Positions 1 to 7,198 of a stretch of DNA of 33,446 bases are shown piece after piece. Location: contig MFZI01000023.1 of NCBI GenBank assembly GCA_001789355.1, forward strand, positions 1 through 33,446. Reading direction: 5' to 3'. This DNA comes from Candidatus Roizmanbacteria bacterium RIFCSPHIGHO2_01_FULL_39_8. Its GTDB lineage: Bacteria > Patescibacteriota > Microgenomatia > UBA1406 > GWC2-37-13. How positions within the stretch are numbered: the first letter of the stretch is position 1; every line of letters begins with the position of its first letter. Below the pieces are notes generated by a model, which ran no database searches, was not told where the DNA came from, and worked only from the letters and a program-made list of their open reading frames with translations. Made by a program: the position numbers and the translations under genes.

Positions 1-1
1 C

Positions 2-574
2 TGGTTTGGAGATATCTGGAAAATGCTCTTTTTCAAGAAAGGATTTAACGGGAAGTTGATTCTGCTTTTTGGTATTCCCGGGATTATTGCCAGCTTTTGG
101 GCAGCCCGATTGCCATTAACTCTGCCGGAAGAGTTATTACAACGCTCACTCGGCCTGTTTTTGGTTCTTTATGTTGCCATCCTGTGGCTTAAGCCAGACT
201 GGAAGATGAAGCCTTCCAACAATAATGCTTTGCTGGGTGGGGCGCTCTCGGGCTTCTTCTCTGGGGTCTTTGGAGTGGGCGGGGCACTGAGGAGCACTTT
301 CTTATCTGCTTATAACTTGCCTAAGTCTGTATTTCTATTTACCTCGGGGGTGATTGGATTGTTGATTGATAGCTCGCGGGTCACGCAGTACTTTATCAGT
401 GGAATTCGTATTGAAGGATACTTACTTCTAACTCTGGTTGTGTGCGTTCCTATTTCGCTATTGGGGGCATATTTGGCTAAAAAGCTGATAGACAAGATTC
501 CTCAAAGGTCCTTCCGTCTGTTTATCGCTGTAGCTTTATTCTTAGTAGGGTTACGATATTTATTCATTGCTTAG
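2..574 (+). CDS. TauE/SafE-family membrane permease, 5' truncated
   Basis: The reading frame is open to the first bases of the window, so the N-terminus lies outside it; the ATG at 23 is probably internal. The visible part is almost wholly hydrophobic, with about five or six membrane segments. A glycine-rich stretch (GGALSGFFSGVFGVGG) followed by a second half-repeat is typical of the TauE/SafE (DUF81) family, which export sulfite or organosulfonates or have unknown anion substrates. Family members are usually about 250 residues, so roughly the last two thirds is present. The substrate cannot be told. The gene lies upstream of an arsR-type operon, but a remnant and a palindromic operator separate them, so it is probably a separate unit. 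Confidence 0.8.
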   Translation, partial: WFGDIWKMLFFKKGFNGKLILLFGIPGIIASFWAARLPLTLPEELLQRSLGLFLVLYVAILWLKPDWKMKPSNNNALLGGALSGFFSGVFGVGGALRSTFLSAYNLPKSVFLFTSGVIGLLIDSSRVTQYFISGIRIEGYLLLTLVVCVPISLLGAYLAKKLIDKIPQRSFRLFIAVALFLVGLRYLFIA

Positions 575-592
575 TAAAAAGGGGGGGAAATT

Positions 593-786
593 ATGAAAAT
601 TGGCATCATTTTAGAAACCAATTTGAATATCTTCAAGAAAACGATCAATATGTTCTTTGTACGGAGTTATTCCCAAGAGTTGAGGTACGGGGAGCAAGAT
701 TCGATTTAGATTCTTCTAACAAAATCTTTCGTAATATATTGAACACCGTGACACACATCACTGACGAAAACACATTCTTCGTATAG
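593..786 (+). pseudogene. Gene remnant with a broken reading frame
   Basis: A purine-rich run that could act as a ribosome site precedes an ATG at 593 that opens MKIGIILETN, but this frame stops at 708-710. The frame starting at 595 stays open from there to a TAG at 784-786 and reads like normal protein (for example YVLCTELFPRVEVRGARFDL), yet it has no start codon. The simplest reading is one short gene with a frameshift near its 5' end, or the fused ends of two genes. I cannot assign a family. The opening resembles DsrE-like starts, but the rest does not support that. Confidence 0.4.
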
Positions 787-787
787 C

Positions 788-807
788 ATATGAATGTGAA
801 TTCATAT
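788..807 (+). promoter_or_regulatory. Palindromic operator over the arsR start codon
   Basis: Perfect inverted repeat ATATGAAT-GTGA-ATTCATAT, 8-bp arms with a 4-bp spacer. This matches the AT-rich dyad style of ArsR/SmtB-family operators. It overlaps the ATG of the arsR-like gene (790), so the repressor bound here would sit on its own translation start. Autoregulation is inferred from the position and the family. Confidence 0.65.
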
Positions 808-1101
808 AGTTGTTGCACCGCTAAAAAGCGAGTATCTAAGCAAGTCACTAGTTTATCTTCGTTGCTTAAACTCGTGGGCGAGGAAAGTCGACTCAAAATT
901 CTTTGTATCTTACGACAGAATATATATTGCGTTTGCGAAATCGAAAAGCATGTTAATCTTTCCCAAAGTCTTATCTCTCATCACTTGAAAGATCTAAAGG
1001 AAGCCGGGTTAATCCAGGATGAGAAAAAACAACAAAGGGTCTACTACTTTCTAACCGAAAAGGGTAAAAATATTACCGAGTTATTATTTAGTATTAATTA
1101 A
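790..1101 (+). CDS. ArsR/SmtB-family metal(loid)-responsive repressor
   Basis: 103 residues, normal for the family. The winged helix-turn-helix runs from about residue 22 to 95, with the recognition-helix region LSQSLISHHLKDLKEAGL. Just before it is CVCEIEK, equivalent to the ELCVCDL metal-binding box of arsenite/antimonite and cadmium/lead sensors, so the alpha-3 cysteine pair is present. A further Cys pair lies near residues 8-9. The protein should repress its own operon and release DNA when thiolate ligands bind metalloid. It is followed at 7 bp by the CxxC thioredoxin-like gene and then an ArsP-like permease, a common metalloid-resistance arrangement. The ATG lies inside the operator. Confidence 0.88.
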   Translation: MNVNSYSCCTAKKRVSKQVTSLSSLLKLVGEESRLKILCILRQNIYCVCEIEKHVNLSQSLISHHLKDLKEAGLIQDEKKQQRVYYFLTEKGKNITELLFSIN

Positions 1102-1108
1102 AAAAATA

Positions 1109-1360
1109 ATGAAAATTCAAGTATTAGGCTCCGGTTGTGCAACTTGTCATAAATTGTTCGAAATTACTCAACAAGCAATCAAAGAGCTTCAATTAACTCA
1201 TACTGTCGAATATGTAACCGGCGATAAAGGGACACAGAAAATAATTGAGCTTGGTTCGATGTCGAGCCCCGTACTTGCGATTAACGGTAAAATTGCCATG
1301 GTTGGATTTGTCCCAGACGTAGAGAAGATCAAGAAGCTTATTTTGGACAATCTCAACTAA
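1109..1360 (+). CDS. Small CxxC thioredoxin-like protein (redox-active disulfide protein 2 family)
   Basis: 83 residues starting MKIQVLGSGCATCHKL, with the CATC active-site pair at residues 10-13 and a cis-proline-type segment SSPVLAINGKI later in the fold. This is the size and motif of the MTH895/TM0996 small thioredoxin family, which often lies next to DUF318/ArsP permeases and ArsR repressors. It probably passes electrons or binds a soft metal(loid) on the way to the permease. It sits between arsR (7 bp before) and the permease (3 bp after), so the three are almost certainly one operon. Confidence 0.85.
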   Translation: MKIQVLGSGCATCHKLFEITQQAIKELQLTHTVEYVTGDKGTQKIIELGSMSSPVLAINGKIAMVGFVPDVEKIKKLILDNLN

Positions 1361-1363
1361 TCT

Positions 1364-2341
1364 ATGGATATTTTTTTCCCTATTCAACGATTAGCTAATT
1401 GGATCACTTACAGCTTTTTACCATTGCAAGAATCCAACCATTTTGCGGAAAGTCTGAATTTTTTTATCTACGACACGATTAAAATCGTTGTCCTTCTCAT
1501 AGTTGTCAACTACATAATGGCGGTATTCCGCTATTACTTGCCAGTTGAGAAAATAAGAAAGATACTCACTTCCCGCAATTGGTACGGACTTGATTACCTG
1601 TTAGCCGCCTTTTTTGGAGTGGTAACGCCTTTTTGCTCCTGTTCCTCAATTCCTCTTTTTATTGGCTTTGTGAGTGCGGGTATTCCATTAGGGGTAACCT
1701 TTGCCTTTCTGATTACTTCACCTCTAGTTAATGAGGCTTCGCTTGCTTTGTTTCCCGCTCTATTTGGCTGGCAAATAACCCTTATATATAACTTAATAGG
1801 TATTCTTGTTGGGGTTACTGGGGGTATGATCATACATAAATTAAATATGGAAAAGTATATCGAGCCATCTCTTTTGAAGTTTAAGTCGAAAGTAGATATT
1901 GCAGGGAAAAAGGAAAAAATTGCATTATCCAAACTTGTCACAATTTGGTGGGTTGAGGGCTGGCAGATAACAAAAAGTCTTATCCCATATGTTCTCCTTG
2001 GAATCGGAGTTGGAGCGATAATCCACGGTTTTATTCCCGCTAATTTTTTTGAACGCTATTTATCGAGCAGACAATGGTGGACTGTACCAGTTGCTACATT
2101 AGCTGGACTGCCCTTGTATGCAAATTCTGTTGGACTTATACCCATAATGGAAGTTCTGGTAGATAAAGGTGTATCTCTGGGCACGGCACTTGCTTTTATG
2201 ACGGCGACCGTAACTCTCTCAATTCCCGAGGCACTCATCCTTAGAAAGGCTATGAAACTACCATTACTCATAACCTTTTTTGGTGTAACGACAGTTGGAA
2301 TAATGATAATTGGGTACTTCTTTAATTTTATCTATAGGTAA
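1364..2341 (+). CDS. ArsP-like permease (DUF318/PF03773 family)
   Basis: 325 residues with about eight to ten membrane segments. The family signature TPFCSCSSIPLFIGF is present near residues 88-102, including the Cys-Ser-Cys motif that binds the substrate, followed by ITSPLVNEASL. A second conserved membrane repeat (AGLPLYANSVGLIPIMEVL) follows in the C-terminal half. Known relatives (ArsP) export trivalent organoarsenicals; others are linked to copper or zinc. Third gene of the arsR operon and probably its effector. The substrate is inferred from family and operon. Confidence 0.85.
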   Translation: MDIFFPIQRLANWITYSFLPLQESNHFAESLNFFIYDTIKIVVLLIVVNYIMAVFRYYLPVEKIRKILTSRNWYGLDYLLAAFFGVVTPFCSCSSIPLFIGFVSAGIPLGVTFAFLITSPLVNEASLALFPALFGWQITLIYNLIGILVGVTGGMIIHKLNMEKYIEPSLLKFKSKVDIAGKKEKIALSKLVTIWWVEGWQITKSLIPYVLLGIGVGAIIHGFIPANFFERYLSSRQWWTVPVATLAGLPLYANSVGLIPIMEVLVDKGVSLGTALAFMTATVTLSIPEALILRKAMKLPLLITFFGVTTVGIMIIGYFFNFIYR

Positions 2342-2438
2342 ATAGGTTGTATTTGAAAGGTTTAAAAAAGTTTAGATGTTCTGTAGACTAAATCCAAACT
2401 CTATTTTTCGGTCCTTTAAAGCGTTTACTAAGTAGAGC

Positions 2439-3317
2439 TTATTCATACATAGTTAGATAGGTTACTGGGTTAGATATCCCATTGTAGATAATCCATTTAA
2501 TAAGCTCAGGCGGACAACCTTTAAAGTAATAGCGAAGTAATTTAGGGCCGACAACAGGATTTAAGAAGACTTTTCTCTCGAATTGTTCATCTAAGTTACG
2601 AGGAGACTCACTGCGATCTACTATAATAGGAAAGTCTTTATCTAAAAAAGGAATAACTCTTTCATCGCTATAATCAATCCCCCCTGCAATTTTCCCTATC
2701 GCATCGGTTCCCATAATCTCAACAAACTCCAACGGATCAAATTGGGCAAGCCGGAAACGCATAACTACTTCATCAAAAGCGATTACTGCCCGTCTCTGCA
2801 CGTCGGCGAGAGACCCCGCTATTCTCACTTGAACATGTTGGCCCGAAACTTTTTTTAAGGTCCTAATATATGATTCATAATCAGGCAGAGTGTGAAAAGG
2901 TCCTTCATTTTTCACACCAAGCTTGTAGACGTCTGTATCAAATCCTATTACATGAGTTACGTCTGGACTACCCCAAAAAGCAGCGAGAGCTTTATAATGA
3001 GCAATTGAACTTATACGATAAAAATCAGCGGAAACAATCGAATAAATACCTCTTTGTTGCCACTGGCTTTCAAGGTGTTGCTTAATGGCATCCTCATTTG
3101 CTGTATTAGCCAAAATAGGCCTTCCCCCAAGCTCTTGAACAGCTCGGTTAGCCACGTCTATTTTAGTCGTATTTCTGCTTGCAATCCCAATTTGCAGCCC
3201 TGGAGGCATCTGCCAACCTTGTGGAACAGCAGAGAACTCAGGAATTGACCACAATTTTTCTAGCGGATTCCCTGATAGAAAAGTTGGATTTTCAGGGGTT
3301 TGTATGAGGTCTTGCAT
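2439..3317 (-). CDS. Maf-like nucleoside triphosphate pyrophosphatase, divergent
   Basis: 292 residues. From residue 43 the chain follows the Maf/YhdE order: IGIASRNTTK (phosphate loop), HYKALAA (KA.A), VIGFDTDV (catalytic Asp region), VSGQHVQV (the LSG..H.V motif) and, near 205-213, DAIGKIAGG (like the EAxGKAGG segment). Maf proteins hydrolyse non-canonical or modified NTPs to monophosphates. The match is by motif order only. It is about 90 residues longer than ordinary Maf, with an N-terminal extension of 40 residues and an extra C-terminal segment, so it may be a separate subfamily. Its -10 box lies in a palindrome just upstream. Confidence 0.55.
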   Translation of the reverse strand: MQDLIQTPENPTFLSGNPLEKLWSIPEFSAVPQGWQMPPGLQIGIASRNTTKIDVANRAVQELGGRPILANTANEDAIKQHLESQWQQRGIYSIVSADFYRISSIAHYKALAAFWGSPDVTHVIGFDTDVYKLGVKNEGPFHTLPDYESYIRTLKKVSGQHVQVRIAGSLADVQRRAVIAFDEVVMRFRLAQFDPLEFVEIMGTDAIGKIAGGIDYSDERVIPFLDKDFPIIVDRSESPRNLDEQFERKVFLNPVVGPKLLRYYFKGCPPELIKWIIYNGISNPVTYLTMYE

Positions 3318-3333
3318 GGTTCAAAAAAGAATG

Positions 3334-3348
3334 ATGGTATTATACCAT
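3334..3348 (-). promoter_or_regulatory. Palindrome containing the -10 box of the Maf-like gene
   Basis: ATGGTAT-T-ATACCAT is a perfect dyad with 7-bp arms. On the minus strand it contains TATAAT (3344-3339), placing the start of transcription about 15 nt before the ATG at 3317. A repressor bound here would block the -10 box. The -35 is poor. Confidence 0.45.
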
Positions 3349-3478
3349 TGAGCAGAGAATAGCTTGATAAACCTTATCCAGAAAACTTCAGAGGTTATCT
3401 AAATTTTATTTGTTACAATTTTTGTATAATTCAATTTAATAAATTAGATACTTTATTAAAAAAGGGAATAGATAGATT

Positions 3479-3934
3479 ATGACAACAATAACCAAGAAGA
3501 CTACGAATAAACCCACTGGATTCTCCGATGATGAGCGAACGGCGATGAAGGAGCGTGCCAAAGAATTGATGGCAGAGGCACGGTCAAGCAAAAACAAAGC
3601 TCAAGGCGAAAGAGACGTTCTCGAAGCAATCGTAAAGATGCCGGAGCCGGATCGCGCCATCGGCAAGCGGCTCCATGCGATTATCAAAGCCAACGCGCCG
3701 ACCCTTTCTCCGAAAACCTGGTATGGGATGCCTGCGTATGCGAATAAGGACGGTAAGGTTGTTTGTTTCTTTCAAGCAGCGAGTAAATTTAAATACAGAT
3801 ATGCTACGCTTGGCTTCCAAGAAGATGCGAATCTTGATGAAGGGAGTATGTGGCCAACTTCGTTTGCGCTGACGAAGTTGACTCCCAGTGAAGAGGCGAA
3901 GATAGCTGTGCTTGTGAAAAAAGCAGTAAAGTGA
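3479..3934 (+). CDS. DUF1801/YdhG-like protein
   Basis: 151 residues. The C-terminal 100 residues carry the DUF1801 signature: a helix with [11 protein letters not shown], then [10 protein letters not shown] and [20 protein letters not shown], the frataxin-like fold shared with YdhG. No activity is firmly known for this family. The N-terminal 40 residues are lysine-rich and probably flexible. A ribosome site (AGGGA) lies about 12 nt before the ATG. The 5' half of the gene is clearly richer in G+C than its neighbours, suggesting recent acquisition. The gene after it starts 17 bp downstream. Confidence 0.75.
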   Translation: MTTITKKTTNKPTGFSDDERTAMKERAKELMAEARSSKNKAQGERDVLEAIVKMPEPDRAIGKRLHAIIKANAPTLSPKTWYGMPAYANKDGKVVCFFQAASKFKYRYATLGFQEDANLDEGSMWPTSFALTKLTPSEEAKIAVLVKKAVK

Positions 3935-3950
3935 CAGCCGAACACCATAT

Positions 3951-4481
3951 ATGAAAATCTTCCGGTTTAGTCCGATAAAAGATAAAAGTGAATTATTCAA
4001 AGCAATCCAATACATTCACTTTGAATCACATAGACTCTGTAGACAAAATTTAGGTTATCTCTTACCTGTTGCAGGAAATATCGGTGTTTTCTGTCATTAT
4101 GGAGACGAGTTTGAACAGTTGATCAAAATAAGAAAAGAGCTAACCGATCTTTCAGACAATTGGAACGAGAAATATTTCCGTCTTTATAAGTCAATTGTCA
4201 TCCCTGCTAAAGACGACATACCAGAGACAACGTATACGTATCTGTATATCCGCAAACCTGATCCAAATAACAGTCATGTCGGCGATGTAGACTTTTACCT
4301 TGAACCCGACAAATACAAAGAATTAAAAGAGTCCTTATTATCCGGAAAAATAATAAAGGGGGTAAAGATATTCGAAAGATCCGATCTTGATCTTGTCAGG
4401 CTACATGATCCGAATAGTGACGTAAGTGCTTTCGTCGGTAAAAAGACAATGCTCCAGAATGTAAAAGAAAAACACATTTAG
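3951..4481 (+). CDS. Hypothetical soluble protein, 176 aa
   Basis: No family recognised. The protein is soluble, mixed alpha/beta and rich in charged residues, with no signal peptide, membrane segment or catalytic motif that I can name. The N-terminal third contains HFESHRLC and a Gly/His-rich strand region. The C-terminal third (residues 105-145) has DVDFYLEPDKYKELKESLL. Codon use and composition match the genome better than the DUF1801 gene does. It lies 17 bp after that gene and may share its transcript. The reality of the gene is supported by length and amino acid composition only. Confidence 0.6.
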   Translation: MKIFRFSPIKDKSELFKAIQYIHFESHRLCRQNLGYLLPVAGNIGVFCHYGDEFEQLIKIRKELTDLSDNWNEKYFRLYKSIVIPAKDDIPETTYTYLYIRKPDPNNSHVGDVDFYLEPDKYKELKESLLSGKIIKGVKIFERSDLDLVRLHDPNSDVSAFVGKKTMLQNVKEKHI

Positions 4482-4535
4482 AAAAGAAGAGTCCGTTGAG
4501 GTTTTAACTCAGAACATGATCCCCTCTCCATTTAC

Positions 4536-4564
4536 TTACACTTCTAATAAACCTATAGTATAAT
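4536..4564 (+). promoter_or_regulatory. Promoter of the sigma-like gene (leaderless)
   Basis: TTACAC (4536-4541), 17-bp spacer, TATAAT (4559-4564). The expected transcription start, 6-7 nt after the -10 box, coincides with the GTG at 4571, so the mRNA should have no 5' leader. Confidence 0.7.
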
Positions 4565-4570
4565 ATTCGG

Positions 4571-6115
4571 GTGAGAGAGAATCCAAATAGAAGCATTGCT
4601 GAGGCACAATTTCTGAAAGACCAATTTAATAATCTAGTGGAACAGGTGCAAGCGGATGTTTTACGCTACGCAGAAAGAGTAACCGGATCGGTTGATCTGG
4701 CCAATGAACTGTATATGATAACGTGGTGGGATGTTTTAGGAAGATTTCCCAATATTAGAAGAAAAGAGCGTATCCCATTTAAAGTATATTTTCAACGAGC
4801 CTTGAGGAGTAATTTTTTTGACTTTCAAGAAAGATCAAGGAGAACATTGAGTCTTGATCCACTTGGTGATGTCAAGGATGAAAGGGCAATTGCGATGGGT
4901 GAAACCCACGATCTAAACGAAGACCTGTACCGTGCATTGTATGGATTAGATCCACCATTAAGACAAGTTATATTATTGCAAAGCGAGGGATATAAGGAAA
5001 AAGAGTCGGCTGAATTAATGGGAATTTCACCCGCTTACTTTAAAGAGTTGTTAGCTGAAGCTCGTTTTTTATTGCAGCAAGAGATTTTTAGGGAAGAACT
5101 GACTGATCCAAAAGAAGCCAAACAAGAAGAATATGTAACAATAGAAGAAATCGCACAGAGATTACATTGGACATGGACCTCAACCGCAACACAACTTACT
5201 GCCTACAAAGACCAGGCAAGAAATGAGGGGGGAAGAACAATTATGGGAAGAATTCTTTTCCCGGTAAGCATATTGGAGCAACTTCAGAAAATACCTGAAG
5301 TCACTGTCCCTGCTTCGGACTGGTTGACCATTACTCAATTAACTCAATTGTTAGGAGTAGATTATAGATGGGTCGTAAGAAGACTATTTAAACTAACTTT
5401 TAAGGGTGAACTTAGAGTCGGTACCTTTCATAGAGTGGCAGTTCATTACCCGCCACAAAGTTTAGACGAATTAATGATAGAGCGCGATCGTGTTATTACA
5501 CCTCCTAATCCAGAAATTGAGCACACGATATCAGACCTAGCAATATTGACAAAAAGACATCCGCATTGGGTAGAAAAAAGACTCATTGAACATGGTATTG
5601 CACCAAAATACAGAAGACATTTTTCGGGAAACATATTTGCTTACTATGATCATTCTGTACTAGTAACTTTAATGAATGAGAGCTTAAAATATCCACTACT
5701 TGGAGATTATTTGACTATCCCTATGTTAACTAAAGCAACGGGTATGGATAGAGAGTGGGTGATTAAAAAACTACATGAACTTGGAATAACCGGTGAACAG
5801 AGAGAGCATCCTGCTTTTCACCGAAGAGTTTATACTAGTTATCCACCTTCTACACTAAATAACCTCATTTCTTTAGCAGGAGACTATAAGAAAGCAGAAG
5901 ATGGATGGTTAACTCTAACGGCCTTAGAAACAAAAGTGGGAAAATCCAGTAGATGGATATTAAAAAGACTCGGAGAAATAAATGTAACCACTATTATGCA
6001 AAGAGATTCAAGGGGAGCGTTGCGAATACACTATCCTCCTGCAGTTCTGCACGAATTATTGCAAGCAAAACAAATGGAAGAAGATAGAAAGCATGCAAAA
6101 AAGTGGTATGAGTGA
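4571..6115 (+). CDS. Sigma-70-like factor with five C-terminal winged-helix-like repeats
   Basis: 514 residues from GTG. Residues 20-90 look like sigma region 2 (core binding/-10 recognition; RYAERVTGSVDLANELYMIT...). Residues 115-172 look like region 4 (LDPPLRQVILLQSEGYKEKESAELMGIS, a helix-turn-helix). After it come five related units of 55-60 residues starting at about 187, 249, 315, 378 and 445. Each has a [DY]-[WY]-L-T-[IL]-x2-L-T/A helix-turn-helix, a recognition-helix core RWVVRRL / HWVEKRL / EWVIKKL / RWILKRL, and usually a closing strand and helix like HYPPxSLxEL. Such repeats resemble MerR-like DNA-reading modules. The sigma part is recognised by pattern; the DNA-binding role of the repeats is inferred. 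The gene stands alone with its own strong promoter. Confidence 0.7.
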   Translation: MRENPNRSIAEAQFLKDQFNNLVEQVQADVLRYAERVTGSVDLANELYMITWWDVLGRFPNIRRKERIPFKVYFQRALRSNFFDFQERSRRTLSLDPLGDVKDERAIAMGETHDLNEDLYRALYGLDPPLRQVILLQSEGYKEKESAELMGISPAYFKELLAEARFLLQQEIFREELTDPKEAKQEEYVTIEEIAQRLHWTWTSTATQLTAYKDQARNEGGRTIMGRILFPVSILEQLQKIPEVTVPASDWLTITQLTQLLGVDYRWVVRRLFKLTFKGELRVGTFHRVAVHYPPQSLDELMIERDRVITPPNPEIEHTISDLAILTKRHPHWVEKRLIEHGIAPKYRRHFSGNIFAYYDHSVLVTLMNESLKYPLLGDYLTIPMLTKATGMDREWVIKKLHELGITGEQREHPAFHRRVYTSYPPSTLNNLISLAGDYKKAEDGWLTLTALETKVGKSSRWILKRLGEINVTTIMQRDSRGALRIHYPPAVLHELLQAKQMEEDRKHAKKWYE

Positions 6116-6203
6116 GTGTTTACATACTTTATTTCAACCTTCCTCTTCCTAAAACATGTTAACTAAGGGGGAACACTTCGTCGAGCTCAGTGCAAGCCAA
6201 TCA

Positions 6204-6965
6204 TTATTTACAATAATCGCTTGATTTGCCACTCTGATAATCTGAGGATGGAAGAGCTAAAACTTTTGTTTTATCTTCAGATGAAATCCAATCAAACCAA
6301 CAAACTGCATAATGTTCAATTTCGTAAGTATGTTTGGCGACCCAAGCAGGATCTTTTGAGGATTCGTTCTTTTGCCTATAATCATATACTCCCCAGTCTA
6401 CAAAAGTATTAAGGCCTCCCAAAGCACTCGGACCTCCCTTGGTCAAACCAACCGCAGTGGCAATAATTTCTCCTTGCTTCACTTTTATCGGTGGATATAC
6501 TTCCGTGGTTCTTGAATCCAATCCTTTAGGTAGGGGAAATTTATCGGCGATGGCTTGGAATTTTGGCGTTAGGGTAAGCAAGTGACCAAAGCGGTACCTA
6601 ATTCCACAGGGATGGGTAAAATCAAAAGTATATTGAATTTCGCCGTCCACCGGATATCGAGCTCCGGCAATTACTTCAGCATCATAAGGAGCCACTACCT
6701 TGATCTCATCAGGATGAGAATTATCAAATCTAAAGCCCCCATGCGCTTTATATTCTCCACCTCTATATTGTCCGGGATAAAGAATTGATGTAACCCTATT
6801 TATATCTACCGGCATCTGGAAAACAAACGGACTTGGGCAAGATTCATATGATTTTGTAAATTGCTTGATTTGCCCCATCGGCAATATCTTTTCCGGATCC
6901 CGGATAAGTGCAGCAATAATAAATAACAAAAAACCCGTTACAATAACAAGTAAAATTTTCCTCAT
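6204..6965 (-). CDS. Membrane-anchored M23-like (LytM fold) protein, probably degenerate
   Basis: 253 residues. Residues 4-22 form one N-terminal membrane helix or uncleaved signal (ILLVIVTGFLLFIIAALI), so the rest should be outside the membrane. The domain from about 75 to 190 has the LytM order: HGGFRFD (first His/Asp pair), VVAPYDAEVIAG (the typical AP.dG.V strand) and YRFGHL (where active enzymes have HxH). The second metal motif is reduced to a single His, so peptidase activity is doubtful. C-terminal cysteines may form disulfides. Minus strand -10 TATAAT lies 10 nt before the ATG. It ends convergently against the sigma-like gene. Confidence 0.55.
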   Translation of the reverse strand: MRKILLVIVTGFLLFIIAALIRDPEKILPMGQIKQFTKSYESCPSPFVFQMPVDINRVTSILYPGQYRGGEYKAHGGFRFDNSHPDEIKVVAPYDAEVIAGARYPVDGEIQYTFDFTHPCGIRYRFGHLLTLTPKFQAIADKFPLPKGLDSRTTEVYPPIKVKQGEIIATAVGLTKGGPSALGGLNTFVDWGVYDYRQKNESSKDPAWVAKHTYEIEHYAVCWFDWISSEDKTKVLALPSSDYQSGKSSDYCK

Positions 6966-7048
6966 ACTTAAATTTATTATATTTTAGTTATGCGATGCAA
7001 ATGCAGTGATATTTATTATTTAACTGGATCGTTCGTAGAGAGAATGTT

Positions 7049-7180
7049 TCACCTCATCATAAAAGGCGGCAGCAGAAGATGTGCATCCTGTCGTTTTTGA
7101 AAGATCGCGAGGATTTGGGGGCTACACCCTTTGTATCCCAAAATATCGATACTTTTATCTCTTCGAGAAAGAAACTTCAT
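7049..7180 (-). CDS. Possible 43-aa microprotein after metK
   Basis: A short minus-strand reading frame (begins MKFLSRRDKSIDILGYKG) starts 18 bp after the metK stop. TATAAT at 7192-7187 lies exactly 6 nt before its ATG, the spacing seen at other leaderless genes here, although no good -35 exists inside metK. It is basic and has no recognised domain. It could also be just 3' sequence of the metK transcript. The rest of 6966-7198 shows nothing else I can support. Confidence 0.3.
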   Translation of the reverse strand: MKFLSRRDKSIDILGYKGCSPQILAIFQKRQDAHLLLPPFMMR

Positions 7181-7198
7181 GAGGCTATTATACTCCTT

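Noticed and set aside
593..710. DsrE/DsrF-like gene
   Set aside because: Only the first ten residues look similar; the rest of neither frame matches the family.
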